27,211 bases of DNA from Hofstenia miamia. Its lineage: Eukaryota > Xenacoelomorpha > Acoela > Hofsteniidae. Location of the stretch: NCBI GenBank assembly GCA_900660155.1, contig CABFPE010000623.1, positions 178,551 through 205,761 on the forward strand, written 5' to 3'. The notes below the pieces were generated by a model. That model was given only the letters and a program-made list of their open reading frames with translations. It searched no databases and was not told the DNA's origin. Of this stretch, positions 11,969 through 20,407 are shown one piece after another. Position 1 is the first letter of the stretch; every line of letters begins with the position of its first letter. Made by a program: the position numbers and the translations under genes.

Positions 11969-12450
11969 GCCCGTGCCGCCTTACGCCCGTTTATCTTCCG
12001 ATGCCCACCCGCTTGTTGGAATTCACCGGGCAGAAACGGGGAGCCCGGTCCGCCCGCCCGCCAGCCATCTATTGAGAAAAACGTAAAATACTACGAAATT
12101 AAATGAAATACAATTTTGTCTTTTAGTGAGAAACTTCTTACGACTCCGAAAAAATATATTAATTCTATCAAATCTCATGCATAGAGATTAGTGTTTTGCA
12201 TTTCTGTCATTCTATTATATACAGCAAATGTACAACAAAATTTAAATATTTTTGCCGTAGACGCATAAATTTCGTGGAAAATTATTAAATTTCTTTTTAA
12301 AAGCAGAAAAAGATTACGTCATTAAAGCATATTTTCTTATGATTATACCAGCCTCTATTTCAGCGGTGATAACACATGCCCGGTTATTTGAGTGCCCGAT
12401 GCTCGCCCGCCCGGTCACAGTAATGCCCGGCGCCCGCCCTCCCTTCTGCA
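11969..12450. mobile_element. 482-bp insertion with GC-rich GCCCG-repeat ends and AT-rich core
   Basis: This segment splits the Tc1 transposase between the RNRLNKGG motif and the KHKKPRL motif. Both ends are crowded with GCCCG/CCCGCC units (about 11969-12065 and 12378-12445), while the 300 bp between them are as AT-rich as the surroundings. The two GC blocks are alike in the same orientation: GCCCG(T/G)TTAT(C/T)T ... CGATGC(C/T)C(A/G)CCCGC. They are direct rather than inverted repeats. The triplet GCA occurs at both borders (11966-11968 and 12448-12450), a possible 3-bp target duplication. No coding capacity is seen. Which superfamily it belongs to is unclear; hAT elements with CGGGC-rich subterminal blocks are one option. 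Confidence 0.55.
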
Positions 12451-12559
12451 AGGTAAAACACTATTTTAAACCAATGAGAAAGCTTTCACTTACAGGAAAA
12501 CATAAAAAGCCGCGGTTGGTTAAGGCCAAGAAATACAAATCAAAGCCAAGGGAATTTTG

Positions 12560-12782
12560 GAATTTTTTAGTTGTTTTGCTACTCTTAAGAACTTCTTACA
12601 GTTTTTTCAAATTAGCCTTTTCAAACAAGTAAATAATGAATTTTAATGAAAATTTACGTAACTTTGCGCAATTTTTACTAATTTAATTGACTTTTCTGCC
12701 ATTTTTATATTATTATAACTGAATATATCAATATTGAAATATTTTTGTAATATTTTTCTTTTTCTTTATATAATATTTATGT
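12560..12782. other. AT-rich insertion inside the Tc1 transposase
   Basis: About 220 bp separate ...SKPREFWN from VIFSDE, which are adjacent in intact Tc1 transposases. The segment is almost purely A/T and shows no terminal repeats, so its origin is unknown. Borders are set only by where transposase similarity stops and resumes. Confidence 0.5.
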
Positions 12783-12863
12783 CATTTTTAGTGATGAGCC
12801 CTGATTTGAGGTACAGTTGGCACAACCACGATTAGTTAGAAAGGGTAACGAACCATTTTCATC

Positions 12864-13607
12864 ATTACATATGGCCCAACAAGTCGAACAGCTACAAACA
12901 GTTATGATCTGAGGATCCATGAGCATGCATGGCTTGCGACGAATTCAGGTTGTTGATGGCAATATGGCCTAGCAACATTATATTTCAACATTGGGGAGTC
13001 GACTAATCCCGCAAGAATTAGTGGTACACTGGTAGTTGGGTTTTTCAACATGACAATTTGATACGAGTAAGGCTGTTAAGAGTATTTGAGGGGCGAAAAC
13101 ATTGACGTCATAAAGTGGCCGGCCAACTTGCCCGACATGAACCAAATATAAACTATTTGGGACAAGATCACAGAAAAATTTCGTCAAAAGACGTTTATGA
13201 ACAAAAAGCAACTATTTAATGATTTGGTAAATATTTGTATGCGAGATACAACCATCCACAATTAAATGAAACAGACGACAAAAAAACTAGTGAAAGGCAT
13301 GCCAAAGCAAATTGATGCATTGAATAAAGCCAAGGGAGGCCATGCCACTTTTAAATTACTGTACATGTGTTTTTGTAATATTTTTAACGTATTTGTTAAT
13401 AAAACATGCTTAGTTTATTTTTAATTTGGTTTTATTACGAAACGTTTGAAAAAATGCGCTGTCCCAACTATTGTGAACGCTACTGTAGATTTAGATTAGA
13501 GCTTTGCGAGTGGATAACATTAGTATGCAATGTAATTATATGTATATCCTATTTTAAGTAAAAGCTTTTTCTTTAGACGTTCTTAAGAAAATAATTACTG
13601 CCAATAA
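12864..13607. repeat. Duplicated block A, copy 1 (Tc1 3' half and flank)
   Basis: Matches 13895-14623 nearly base for base. It starts inside the Tc1 transposase at ATTACATATGG and runs past the Tc1 terminus to ...TACTGCCAATAA. The main difference is a short stretch around GCGCTGTCCC in the Tc1 terminus that is present here and missing from copy 2. Confidence 0.9.
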
Positions 13608-13893
13608 TTTGAAATTCGGGAGTCACGTCGATAACTTTCTTGCGATCTTAAAATGCTGGTTTTCGGCTCATGACATAAATCATGTTTTGAAGTTTTGTTT
13701 TTATCCAAGATCAAATATGGTTTGATTATGGAGCTGACGTCAGCTGTATCAAAAGAGTACAGCGATTTTTAGACAGATGTTATAGATACAAGTGGTGTGC
13801 TAATTGATACTGTCTTACCACTATTTTGATAGAAGAAGACGAAAAATATTACAAGTTTGTCATTTCCGACCCGAGTCATCCACTGCATGATAT
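13605..13893 (+). pseudogene. LINE (non-LTR retrotransposon) 3' ORF end, truncated copy B1
   Basis: Matches 15152-15446. The coding frame reads IWFDYGADVSCIKRVQRFLD and then CYRYKWCAN before a TGA stop (CGA in the other copy). The FDYG ... (V)QRF pattern resembles the C-terminal region after the reverse transcriptase domain of CR1/Jockey-type LINEs. It carries 29 bp (about 13718-13746, including the palindrome AGCTGACGTCAGCT) that the other copy lacks, and lacks about 30 bp that the other has. It is cut off in mid-frame by the N at 13894. Confidence 0.55.
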
Positions 13894-13894
13894 N
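13894..13894. other. Ambiguous base N at a sequence join
   Basis: The single N sits exactly where block B1 stops and the second copy of block A starts, so it probably marks a contig join or a collapsed gap. Confidence 0.85.
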
Positions 13895-14623
13895 ATTACA
13901 TATGGCCAACCAAGTCGAACAGCTACAAACAGTTATGATCTGAGGATCCATGAGCATGCATGGCTTGCGACGAATTCAGGTTGTTGATGGCAATATGGCC
14001 TAGCAACATTATATTTCAACATTGGGGAGTCGACTAATCCCGCAAGAATTAGTGGTACACTGGTAGTTGGGTTTTTCAACATGACAATTTGATACGAGTA
14101 AGGCTGTTAAGAGTATTTGAGGGGCGAAAACATTGACGTCATAAAGTGGCCGGCCAACTTGCCCGACATGAACCAAATATAAACTATTTGGGACAAGATC
14201 ACAGAAAAATTTCGTCAAAAGACGTTTATGAACAAAAAGCAACTATTTAATGATTTGGTAAATATTTGTATGCGAGATACAACCATCCACAATTAAATGA
14301 AACAGACGACAAAAAAACTAGTGAAAGGCATGCCAAAGCAAATTGATGCATTGAATAAAGCCAAGGGAGGCCATGCCACTTTTAAATTACTGTAAATGTG
14401 TTTTTGCAATATTTTTAATGTATTTGTTAATAAAACATGCTTAGTTTATTTTTAATTTGGTTTTTATTACGAAACGTTTGAAACTATTGTGAACGCTACT
14501 GTAGATTTAGATTAGAACTTTGCGAGTAGATAACATTAGTATGCAATGTAATTATATGTATATCCTATTCTAAGTAAAAGCTTTTTCTTTAGACGTTCTT
14601 AAGAAAATAATTACTGCCAATAA
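13895..14623 (+). pseudogene. Duplicated block A, copy 2: Tc1 transposase C-terminal half and terminus
   Basis: A second copy of 12864-13607. It holds the WVFQHDN motif with the second catalytic Asp (about 14083-14085), the WPANLPDMNQ segment and the same TAA replacing the catalytic Glu, then the Tc1 end ...TGTGAACGCTACTG followed by TA (14502-14503). It has no 5' half. Because the disabling changes are shared, the copies arose after the gene had died, or they are two alleles of one locus. Confidence 0.85.
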
Positions 14624-15151
14624 ATCTGCTGCAAATTAGTTGCGCTTGGAACTTGGTCGAACATCACCCAAAGATTCTGTTCCAGGTGTTGAATTTTGCT
14701 CAAAACTGTTTATTGTTTATTTTATTAAAAATGCATTCTAGTTTATTGTACGACATATTTATACATACATTATATAACAATTAGTTATATCATATTATGA
14801 TTAACATGTATTAGGTCAAAATCAATTACAGATTATATTCTTATCTTACTTTGATGCCTATTAATAATCGTACTAAGATCACTAAACTTCAAATGTAATT
14901 TCAAGAGTAAAACGTTGTTGTCATATTTGTGATTTGATGACCTGCTAACAAAATACCTTCTTATCTCAAACTAAAGAACACTTGCTGTTGGGCTCGAGAG
15001 GCCTGCATTCCTATAAATGAGGACAAATCGGTTGAATTGATGTAACTTATTTTGACAAAGGTCTTCTAAAAAAATGATGCAATGTTACCTCTTTTGCAAG
15101 AAATCTAAAGCAGACACAATGTAATCGGATTTTAGGAATCTTTTTTCAATC
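14624..15151. other. Block C, present only after the second copy of A
   Basis: About 528 bp lie here between A and B, whereas in the first copy A joins B directly through a shared TAAT. Either C was deleted from copy 1 or inserted in copy 2. It is AT-rich with a few GC-richer lines (around 14990-15040). No coding frame or terminal repeats were recognised. Confidence 0.7.
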
Positions 15152-15301
15152 TAATTTGAAATTCCTGAGTCACGACGATAACTGACTTGCAACTTTGATA
15201 TGGCGACATGTTAGCTTGGTCAATCTTAAAAATGCTGGTTTTTCGGTTCATGACATAAATCATGTTTTTGAAGTTTTGATTTTATCCAAGATCAAATATC
15301 T

Positions 15302-15550
15302 ATCAAAAGAGTACAACGATTTTTAGACAGATGTTATAGATACAAGTGGTGTGCTAATCGATACTGTCTTACCACTATTTTGATAGAAGAAGACGAAAAA
15401 TATTACAAGTTTGTCATTTCCGACCCGAGTCATCCACTGAATGATATTTTTCTTAACTTTGCGTCTCGGAAATTGCCCGTCATGTTTCCCGATATATACA
15501 GGCACATCTTTCCTTACAGAAGAATGTTTAAATGTTGTAAATATTTTTAG
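15302..15550 (+). pseudogene. LINE 3' ORF end, longer copy B2
   Basis: An 82-codon stop-free frame ends at TAG (15548-15550). It starts IKRVQRFLDRCYRYKWCANR, includes ISDPSHPLNDIF, and finishes with RRMFKCCKYF. An SDPSHPL-like segment near a Phe/Arg/Lys/Cys-rich tail is what I expect at the extreme C-terminus of the reverse transcriptase ORF in CR1/Jockey-type LINEs, downstream of the catalytic domain. The identification leans on the LINE-like 3' end that follows and on the upstream context in copy B1. The N-terminal thousand codons are missing, which is usual for 5'-truncated LINE insertions. Confidence 0.55.
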
Positions 15551-15571
15551 TATTTTTGCGTTGTTGATTTT

Positions 15572-15616
15572 CTTGCCGTTGGCGGCAAGACAATAAAAGT
15601 TATTGTTATTGTTATT
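15572..15616 (+). mobile_element. LINE 3' end: stem-loop plus TTATTG-repeat tail
   Basis: A perfect hairpin, CTTGCCG-TTGG-CGGCAAG (15572-15589), is followed at once by AATAAA (15591-15596) and short-period repeats of GTTATT up to about 15616. Stem-loops followed by a simple-repeat tail instead of poly(A) are characteristic of CR1/L2-like LINE 3' ends, where the reverse transcriptase recognises its own RNA. It lies 21 bp after the stop of the preceding frame. Confidence 0.65.
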
Positions 15617-16559
15617 AGTAGTCTTGATGATCTTGTAACTGTTTTTATTAGGGACACTTTTAGTAATGTTATTAAGATTTTTAATTTTCGAATCTTAGGG
15701 GAAACTTTAAATTCGGGTCGAGTCGAGTCAGAAACCGAATTCAAATTTCCATTATATTAATAATATAATAAAATAAAGGCTTCATAATGCTACTATATGT
15801 TGGAAACATTTTGTGGTTTATTTTGAACCTGTAAATTGCAAATTATAGAGCAGTCATGTTCAACTAGAGGCTCGCTATAGTAGCATTGGCTGCAGTTCGC
15901 TTTATAAACCACTAGTGATAATTAAATTTTGAGGACATAAACAATATAACACATGTATGTTCAAATAGCATAATAGTATATAGAAATAAAGTAGGCAAAT
16001 GTATATGAAAGCCTTCTCAGAAATACATTCATCTGCGTATAATTACGGGAGTATTATCAAAGGATTAGTTCGGATTACTGCGGAAGCGCCCGTTCACGTG
16101 TTATGGGACTTCAAGGAGTTGTGTCAGTCTAAATAGATTAGGCCTCACCCATATTTATAGGAGAATGGTGTTGTAAGAATAATCTAACAAATCTCTAAAG
16201 AATTCAATTTCTAAAGAGAGGAGAGGCAACATACATCTCTGTCGATTAGTTTTGTTTTGGAAATTTAATTAGAGTGTGACACGGCAAACATCAGTGATTA
16301 AATTTGAATTCAACTAGAAATTCTTTCACCTTCCCCGAAAACTAATTAAAGAAACTTCGGTACATTATTTTTAGAGTACAATCAATCAATCTCCAAAAAT
16401 ATTCCTCTAATGACTTTTGCGGAAAAACAATGTTCTATAAAACTTTACCAACGCATTTTAAATGGAACTTTAAACTTTTCATTATCTGACTAAATACCAC
16501 TTTTAGGATTTTTAAAATATCAATTAAAGGCAATTTATCATAAACATGGGGGTTGAATT
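15617..16559. other. Gene-free stretch with one short unrecognised frame
   Basis: Mostly AT-rich. A 45-codon ATG-to-stop frame at 15999-16136 (plus) has a GC-richer second half (16075-16135) and a varied composition including ITAEAPVHVLWDFKEL, but I recognise no family and see no splice context. The E-box-like CACGTG at 16096-16101 falls within it. Confidence 0.3.
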
Positions 16560-16682
16560 TTATTGACTTTGGTGTGAAATAAAATTTAGGTCTTCTTGAT
16601 TATCTACTTTGGCCTCCAATGTCTGATTCTCTACAAAAACAGTGGTGGTTATAGAAAACCACATATTCAAAGGATAGCTAAC
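16560..16682 (-). CDS. Possible last exon of an unrecognised two-exon gene
   Basis: Read leftward, a good acceptor TTTTTCCAG precedes an open frame starting VSYPLNMWFSITTTVFVENQ. It runs 40 codons to a TAA that overlaps an AATAAA sequence. The frame after the acceptor is phase 0, matching the phase-0 donor of the open segment at 17059-17337, 376 bp upstream. The segment is slightly hydrophobic near its start and acidic towards its end. I do not recognise it. Chance open frames of this length are common in AT-rich DNA, so the support is the combination of acceptor, phase and neighbour. Confidence 0.25.
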   Translation of the reverse strand, partial: VSYPLNMWFSITTTVFVENQTLEAKVDNQEDLNFISHQSQ

Positions 16683-17058
16683 CTGGAAAAATAAATTGTA
16701 TTCCATTATCTGTTTACCAGTGACTGCAGTATACTTTAGTAGCAATGTTGAAAAAAGTTTTGGATTATGATTGATAATAAATTACACTTGAATTGCGTAT
16801 TTTAAATATTTAAAGTATTTTGTTGCAAAATAATACATGATTTATGTTGGTTACTTGACTCAACATTATTTAAGACCCAAAAGCAAAATTAAATTTCAAT
16901 TAGATATTTTACATAAAATTATGATTGAGCAACCATGCTAAAACTTTGGATGCAAGTTTCATGTAATGAGCATAGAATCTACTATGTAGCGAGTATGTGT
17001 TACACATACATACATGCGTAATTATTGTCTATGTGTAAATTTGATGTCATTCGCTTAC

Positions 17059-17337
17059 CAGAAATATAAAATAATTGAGAAATTTACGGAAATTTATGAA
17101 CAATTCAAATGAAAAGTATGTACATCGAGATTGTTTACAATATTCCAAGAAATACTTGTTAAAATAAAAACTTTCAAATATTTTCTTTTCTGAAACAATT
17201 TTAAATTCAGCAAAGCTGCCTTGAGATTCACATAATAATGCAATACGTGATTGATATTCATTGAAATGATTCTTGGAGAGAAATGAAAATATTGTATTCT
17301 GCAAATATTTTAATAAAGGAATTTCAGTTACAATCAT
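17059..17337 (-). CDS. Possible first or internal exon of an unrecognised gene
   Basis: A 93-codon open frame from ATG (17335-17337) ends at the donor CTG|GTAAGC (read on the minus strand) in phase 0. A second reading starts at an internal acceptor TATTTGCAG and gives a 240-bp exon, 17059-17298, exactly 80 codons and phase 0 at both ends. The peptide contains NHFNEYQSRIALLCESQGSF and EYCKQSRCTYFSF and is rich in Phe, Tyr and Lys with several Cys. If joined to 16560-16682 it gives a protein of about 133 residues. No family is recognised and there is no clear signal peptide. It lies on the same strand as the nAChR gene but does not resemble an nAChR segment. Confidence 0.3.
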
Positions 17338-17520
17338 GGATTTTGTTTCAGAATATCAATGATTTGAACTCTCGCCCTTCTGTTATGACAGGTGCAAGCG
17401 ATGAAATAGCATATATTCAAAATTAATAAAAACGAATTTTGTGTCAATCATTACTAACAAACAGGAAGCGCTGGAAACTGCATATAAACAATAGATTGAT
17501 TTCTTTAAAATTTAGATTTC

Positions 17521-17585
17521 AAAATGTCTAACAAAATTTATGTATATATGAAGGCTTCACATACCTAAATTTTGTTAGACATTTT
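17521..17585. repeat. 65-nt near-perfect hairpin
   Basis: AAAATGTCTAACAAAATTTA (17521-17540) is the exact reverse complement of 17566-17585. Inside the 20-bp stem a single mismatch is followed by GTAT/ATAC, and the loop contains TGAAG-G-CTTCA, which can pair again. The whole 65-nt unit therefore folds back almost completely, with the size of an animal pre-miRNA. It may instead be a snap-back remnant of a mobile element. It has no TA or longer target duplication that I can see. Confidence 0.75.
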
Positions 17586-17788
17586 ATAGCACGCTGATTG
17601 GATAAGCTATCCTCACACCTGCAACTATGTGATGATGGATGTCAATTGAGCATGATCTTAGCTGGACCATACGGCCGTGAGTAGAAATAGCATTTGAGGA
17701 AAAACTACTGATGTTACTTGGCTGCTGGACTGAAATCCGCGAATACGCTTTTAGTTTTCTATGAAATACATGTAACTCCCCATCTACA

Positions 17789-19409
17789 TACAGTACTGGA
17801 AATATGTATTCGACCGCCTTGCTATTTTGAATAAATAATGAACATTCATTGGATAGAATGTGCATAAGATTATAAATAAGTGTTACTTTGATTCAGAAAT
17901 GAAAATCTTTCTGTCTAATACTATAAAATATGTAGAATGACAATTGGCTAATAATTTTTATTCAAAATTAGAAAACTTGTATTGGAAAAATGTATTCCGC
18001 CACTTGAAAAAAATTTAACAAATGAAAAAATCCGAAAAAAGTAAATTCAAAATAAGATACATAAATTATTAATTGATGCAATGTAAGCACTTAGCAACAA
18101 AATTCCAATACTTTCCTTTGAGGGAATAACAGCTTCAAGGCGATCAGGGATTGAAGCAAAGTGTTTTTCAATAAAGCTGTTGGGAATTGTATAAAATTCT
18201 TTTTTTATTGCGCTCCACAGCTCTTCTTCAGTGCAATTCGATATTTGACTTCTTTCCACATATTTTCAATAATTCTAAGGTCTAGAGATTGGCCAGCCCA
18301 GGCAACAAGGATAGCAACATTATTATTGTGGAGGAAATTTTTCATTTCTTTTGAGGTATCACATGGAGCACCATCCTGCTGATATATTGATCACTTGTAA
18401 GGAGTGGAAAGAGTTCCTTTTCTAGAATCCGAGCATATTAAGAGCTTACAAGAGTACCAGTGATGTGAACAATCTTGCGAAAGTCACAATTCCATATTTC
18501 ACCGCATACCATTACAGACTTTCCACCATACTTCATGGCACCCTGAGTAAATTTTGGCAATAATCTGAACTTCTGTCCAGTTTGTCGCTTTATCAACATT
18601 CTATTTGATGAGCATAACTCAAATCTTGACTCATCTGAAAATATAATATTAGACCAATGTCCAGATAAATTGTCCCTCATCAACCTGGCCCATCTCAGCC
18701 GGTGTAATCTTTGCTTTGAGATAAAGAATGGCTTTCTGGATTGCCATGAAAGTCCCAATTGAGTACTTCTTCAGGATGTTTCTCACAGTTCTTGCAGTCA
18801 CGAGGTGACCATCAGCCCACTCCTTGCAAAGATCCTCTGAAGTCTTCCTGGGATTTCGCTTTGAAAGGCACACAAGAGCTGATTGGGAGGTTTTGGAAGT
18901 CTTCTTCGGTCTTCCGGAATTTGGCTTGGGGCAATGATGTTTTCAGAAGTTAAACGTCTGATGATATCCCGACAGTACTTCGAGGTCGCTACACAAGTCG
19001 GGCTATGTTACGTTGACTCATCCCTTCCAAAAGTTTGGAGATAATCAACTCGCGGATGGCAGGAGGTACATAACCAGGCATCATATATGGCGAAGAAAAA
19101 CTGTTGTTTTGCATTTTCAATATAAATATACTGAAAAAACTCAACTAATGAAATTATTTACAAATTCTCTGCTTTGGTCTGAAATGACCGAATACATTTT
19201 TCCAAGAAAATATTAGCTAATCACAAGCATTGTAGCATTTCTCCTTGAGAATCAAAATAAACAGTGATAATTATGTCTCAACATTGATGAATTCCTCTTT
19301 CTGCAACATCAAATCTAATTTTAAAATACCTATGACATTCTTAGCGTCCATTTCTTAGAAATATTTATGACAAATCATGGGTGGCCGAATTCTTTTTTCC
19401 AGTACTGTA
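17789..19409 (-). mobile_element. Complete Tc1-type transposon with IR/DR termini and TA target duplication
   Basis: The element spans 17791-19407 (1617 bp) between TA dinucleotides at 17789-17790 and 19408-19409. Left outer end CAGTACTGGAAATATGTATT (17791-17810) mirrors the right outer end, whose reverse complement begins CAGTACTGGAAAAAAGAATT (19388-19407). About 190 bp inside the left end a related motif, TTGGAAAAATGTATTC (17982-17997), recurs, and the same motif lies on the opposite strand about 200 bp inside the right end (19185-19206). This is the inverted-repeat/direct-repeat arrangement of Sleeping Beauty-like Tc1 elements, where each end has two transposase-binding sites. The length also fits that group. 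The transposase gene runs leftward. Confidence 0.85.
18047..19084 (-). pseudogene. Tc1-family DD34E-type transposase pseudogene
   Basis: It would cut and paste the surrounding element at TA sites. Reading from the ATG pair at 19079-19084: MPGYVPPAIRELIISKLLEG and MSQRNIARLV (first helix-turn-helix), an in-frame stop, then CLSKRNPRKTSEDLCKEW and TARTVRNILKKY (second helix-turn-helix). The core follows with IIFSDESRFEL (first Asp 18633-18635), QQDGAPCD (second Asp 18373-18375) and DLRIIENMW (catalytic Glu 18265-18267). All three acidic residues survive. 35 residues separate the second Asp and the Glu, one more than the usual 34, because of an extra codon before WAGQS. A stop after the LVSS segment and frameshifts before QQDGAP and after IENMW disable it. 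The end, IPDRLEAVIPSK, is close to the usual C-terminus. Confidence 0.88.
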
Positions 19410-20089
19410 CTTTGTTTCGCAAAAAATATTTGTCAATATATTTATATTTAAGATTTGGAATTACTAGGAATTCTTGGATGACTTATAAATTGAAAATGAA
19501 TTTTCAACACAATTGTTTCGTAAATTTCATTATAATTGTAAAATAAAGTTTAAAGTTTCCTTAAATTAAATGCAGGAATGGGAAAACGACTACCCAGTGC
19601 ATCGCTTTAACAGCATTTTAATGCACAATTAAATTTACAGCTTTCAAGTTGTGTAAATAGAAGACCTGCTTTCAGAATTAATTTAATTAATTATTTAGAA
19701 ACATTTTGTCATTCTCTCTTTCATTTTGAAGAATTATTTATCATAATTGATGAAAAATGTCCATTTGAATCGAAATCTTTCCGTTTTTCTAATTTCTTGT
19801 TAAAAGAGATGTTTGAATTCTCTCGCAAGTCTAACCAAAGCTATGAACTAAGAACACTTAGATGGACATTTAAATAAGAATATTATGTCAACATTTGTAT
19901 ATTAAGCCTTGGTTTCTTAAAAATCCACATTGCCTAAATTATCTGTAAGCATTTACTCAGTAAACGACAAATTGAAAAGAAGCTACTTAAAACCAGATGG
20001 GAACTTATACAACAAAGTGTAACTCGTTCTTCTTTTAAGTTCAAAAGACTTAAACTATACCAAGATGAATCACTTGTAACTCTTGATAA
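19410..20089. other. Gene-free AT-rich stretch
   Basis: No gene or element end was recognised. The last 100 bp may belong to the LINE fragment that follows. Confidence 0.4.
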
Positions 20090-20407
20090 TTGACTATGCT
20101 ACCCAAGTTTATTATTTTCAAGTGCTCAATTAGTGGTCAACAAACAGATGATATTCGTCTATCTATATCAGTCCTAAACCCTGATACAATTTGTTTGACT
20201 GAAAGTTGGCTAAAGCCTTACCATGACAAAAAATTCCTTCAAATCAACAATTATCATGACCCCTATCGTAATAATAGAATTGAAATGCCTGGAGATTGTG
20301 TGTGCTTATGGTCTCGTAAGAATCTTGGTCTTTATATACATTCCCAGGCACTCAATGTATGTACAACTATTGACATACTTGAAACCTTAGTTGAAGATAT
20401 CAACTGA
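20090..20407 (+). pseudogene. LINE endonuclease-domain fragment
   Basis: Part of the apurinic/apyrimidinic-type endonuclease domain at the N-terminus of a non-LTR retrotransposon ORF2, the enzyme that nicks the target to prime reverse transcription. The segment reads ISGQQTDDIRLSISVLNPDT followed by ICLTESWLKPYHDKKF, with the signature N-P-D-x-(I)-C-(L)-T-E-(S/T)-W-L whose Glu binds the catalytic metal. YHDPYRNNR and GDCVCLWSRKNL then match the Y-x-x-(Y/F)-R-x-x-R and G-G-(G)-V-x-x-Y-x-(R/K) segment. The opening YNARS-like motif is eroded. After the stop at 20405-20407 further pieces can be traced to about 20640 in other frames (SNIIVFG like the DN-x-I-I-x-G-D-F-N motif, then FPDLIESFDLY). 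No reverse transcriptase domain follows. Whether it is related to the LINE tail at 15302-15616 cannot be told. Confidence 0.75.

Larger units (their letters stand above)
11662..13375 (+). pseudogene. Tc1-family DDE transposase pseudogene
   Basis: The product would bind the element's ends through paired helix-turn-helix domains and cut and paste it into TA sites in the nucleus. Fragments appear in the expected order. IQEQTERVINLKN and QISKITGVPKCFVQRI come from the first helix-turn-helix (11662-11772, then a stop). SPVSVHKIRNRLNKGG (11897-11943) comes from the second. KHKKPRLVKAKKYKSKPREFW (12498-12559) is the linker before the catalytic core. SDE with the first Asp (12793-12795), WVFQHDN with the second Asp (13052-13054) and WPANLPDMNQ lead to the IENLW motif. 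There the catalytic Glu codon is replaced by a stop (TAA, 13149-13151). Several frameshifts and stops plus two insertions make this clearly dead. The C-terminal half is repeated at 13895-14400. Confidence 0.85.
11335..13487 (+). mobile_element. Decayed Tc1-type transposon with nested insertions
   Basis: The right terminus ends ...TGTGAACGCTACTG followed by TA (13486-13487). Its reverse complement, CAGTAGCGTTCACAATAGTT, then GGGACAGCG, is a typical Tc1 end. On the left, TAGTTAGGACAG followed by a T-rich run at about 11350-11372 matches the inner part of that terminus, so the left end is placed near 11335 but is badly eroded. Between the ends lie the remains of a transposase, interrupted by an insert with GC-rich ends (11969-12450) and an AT-rich insert (about 12560-12782). 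Without these inserts the element would be about 1.45 kb, normal for Tc1. Confidence 0.7.

Noticed and set aside
12339..12632. 97-codon plus-strand frame as an independent gene
   Set aside because: It is made of the right end of the GC-ended insert fused to a stretch of Tc1 transposase (KHKKPRL...SKPREFW) and then AT-rich filler.
12978..13211. 77-codon minus-strand frame repeated identically at 14009-14242
   Set aside because: It is antisense to the Tc1 transposase; the identity only reflects the duplication.
17584..17865. 93-codon minus-strand open frame
   Set aside because: It runs across the left terminus of the Tc1 element (17791) and ends in the 65-nt hairpin, so it is a chance frame over unrelated sequences.
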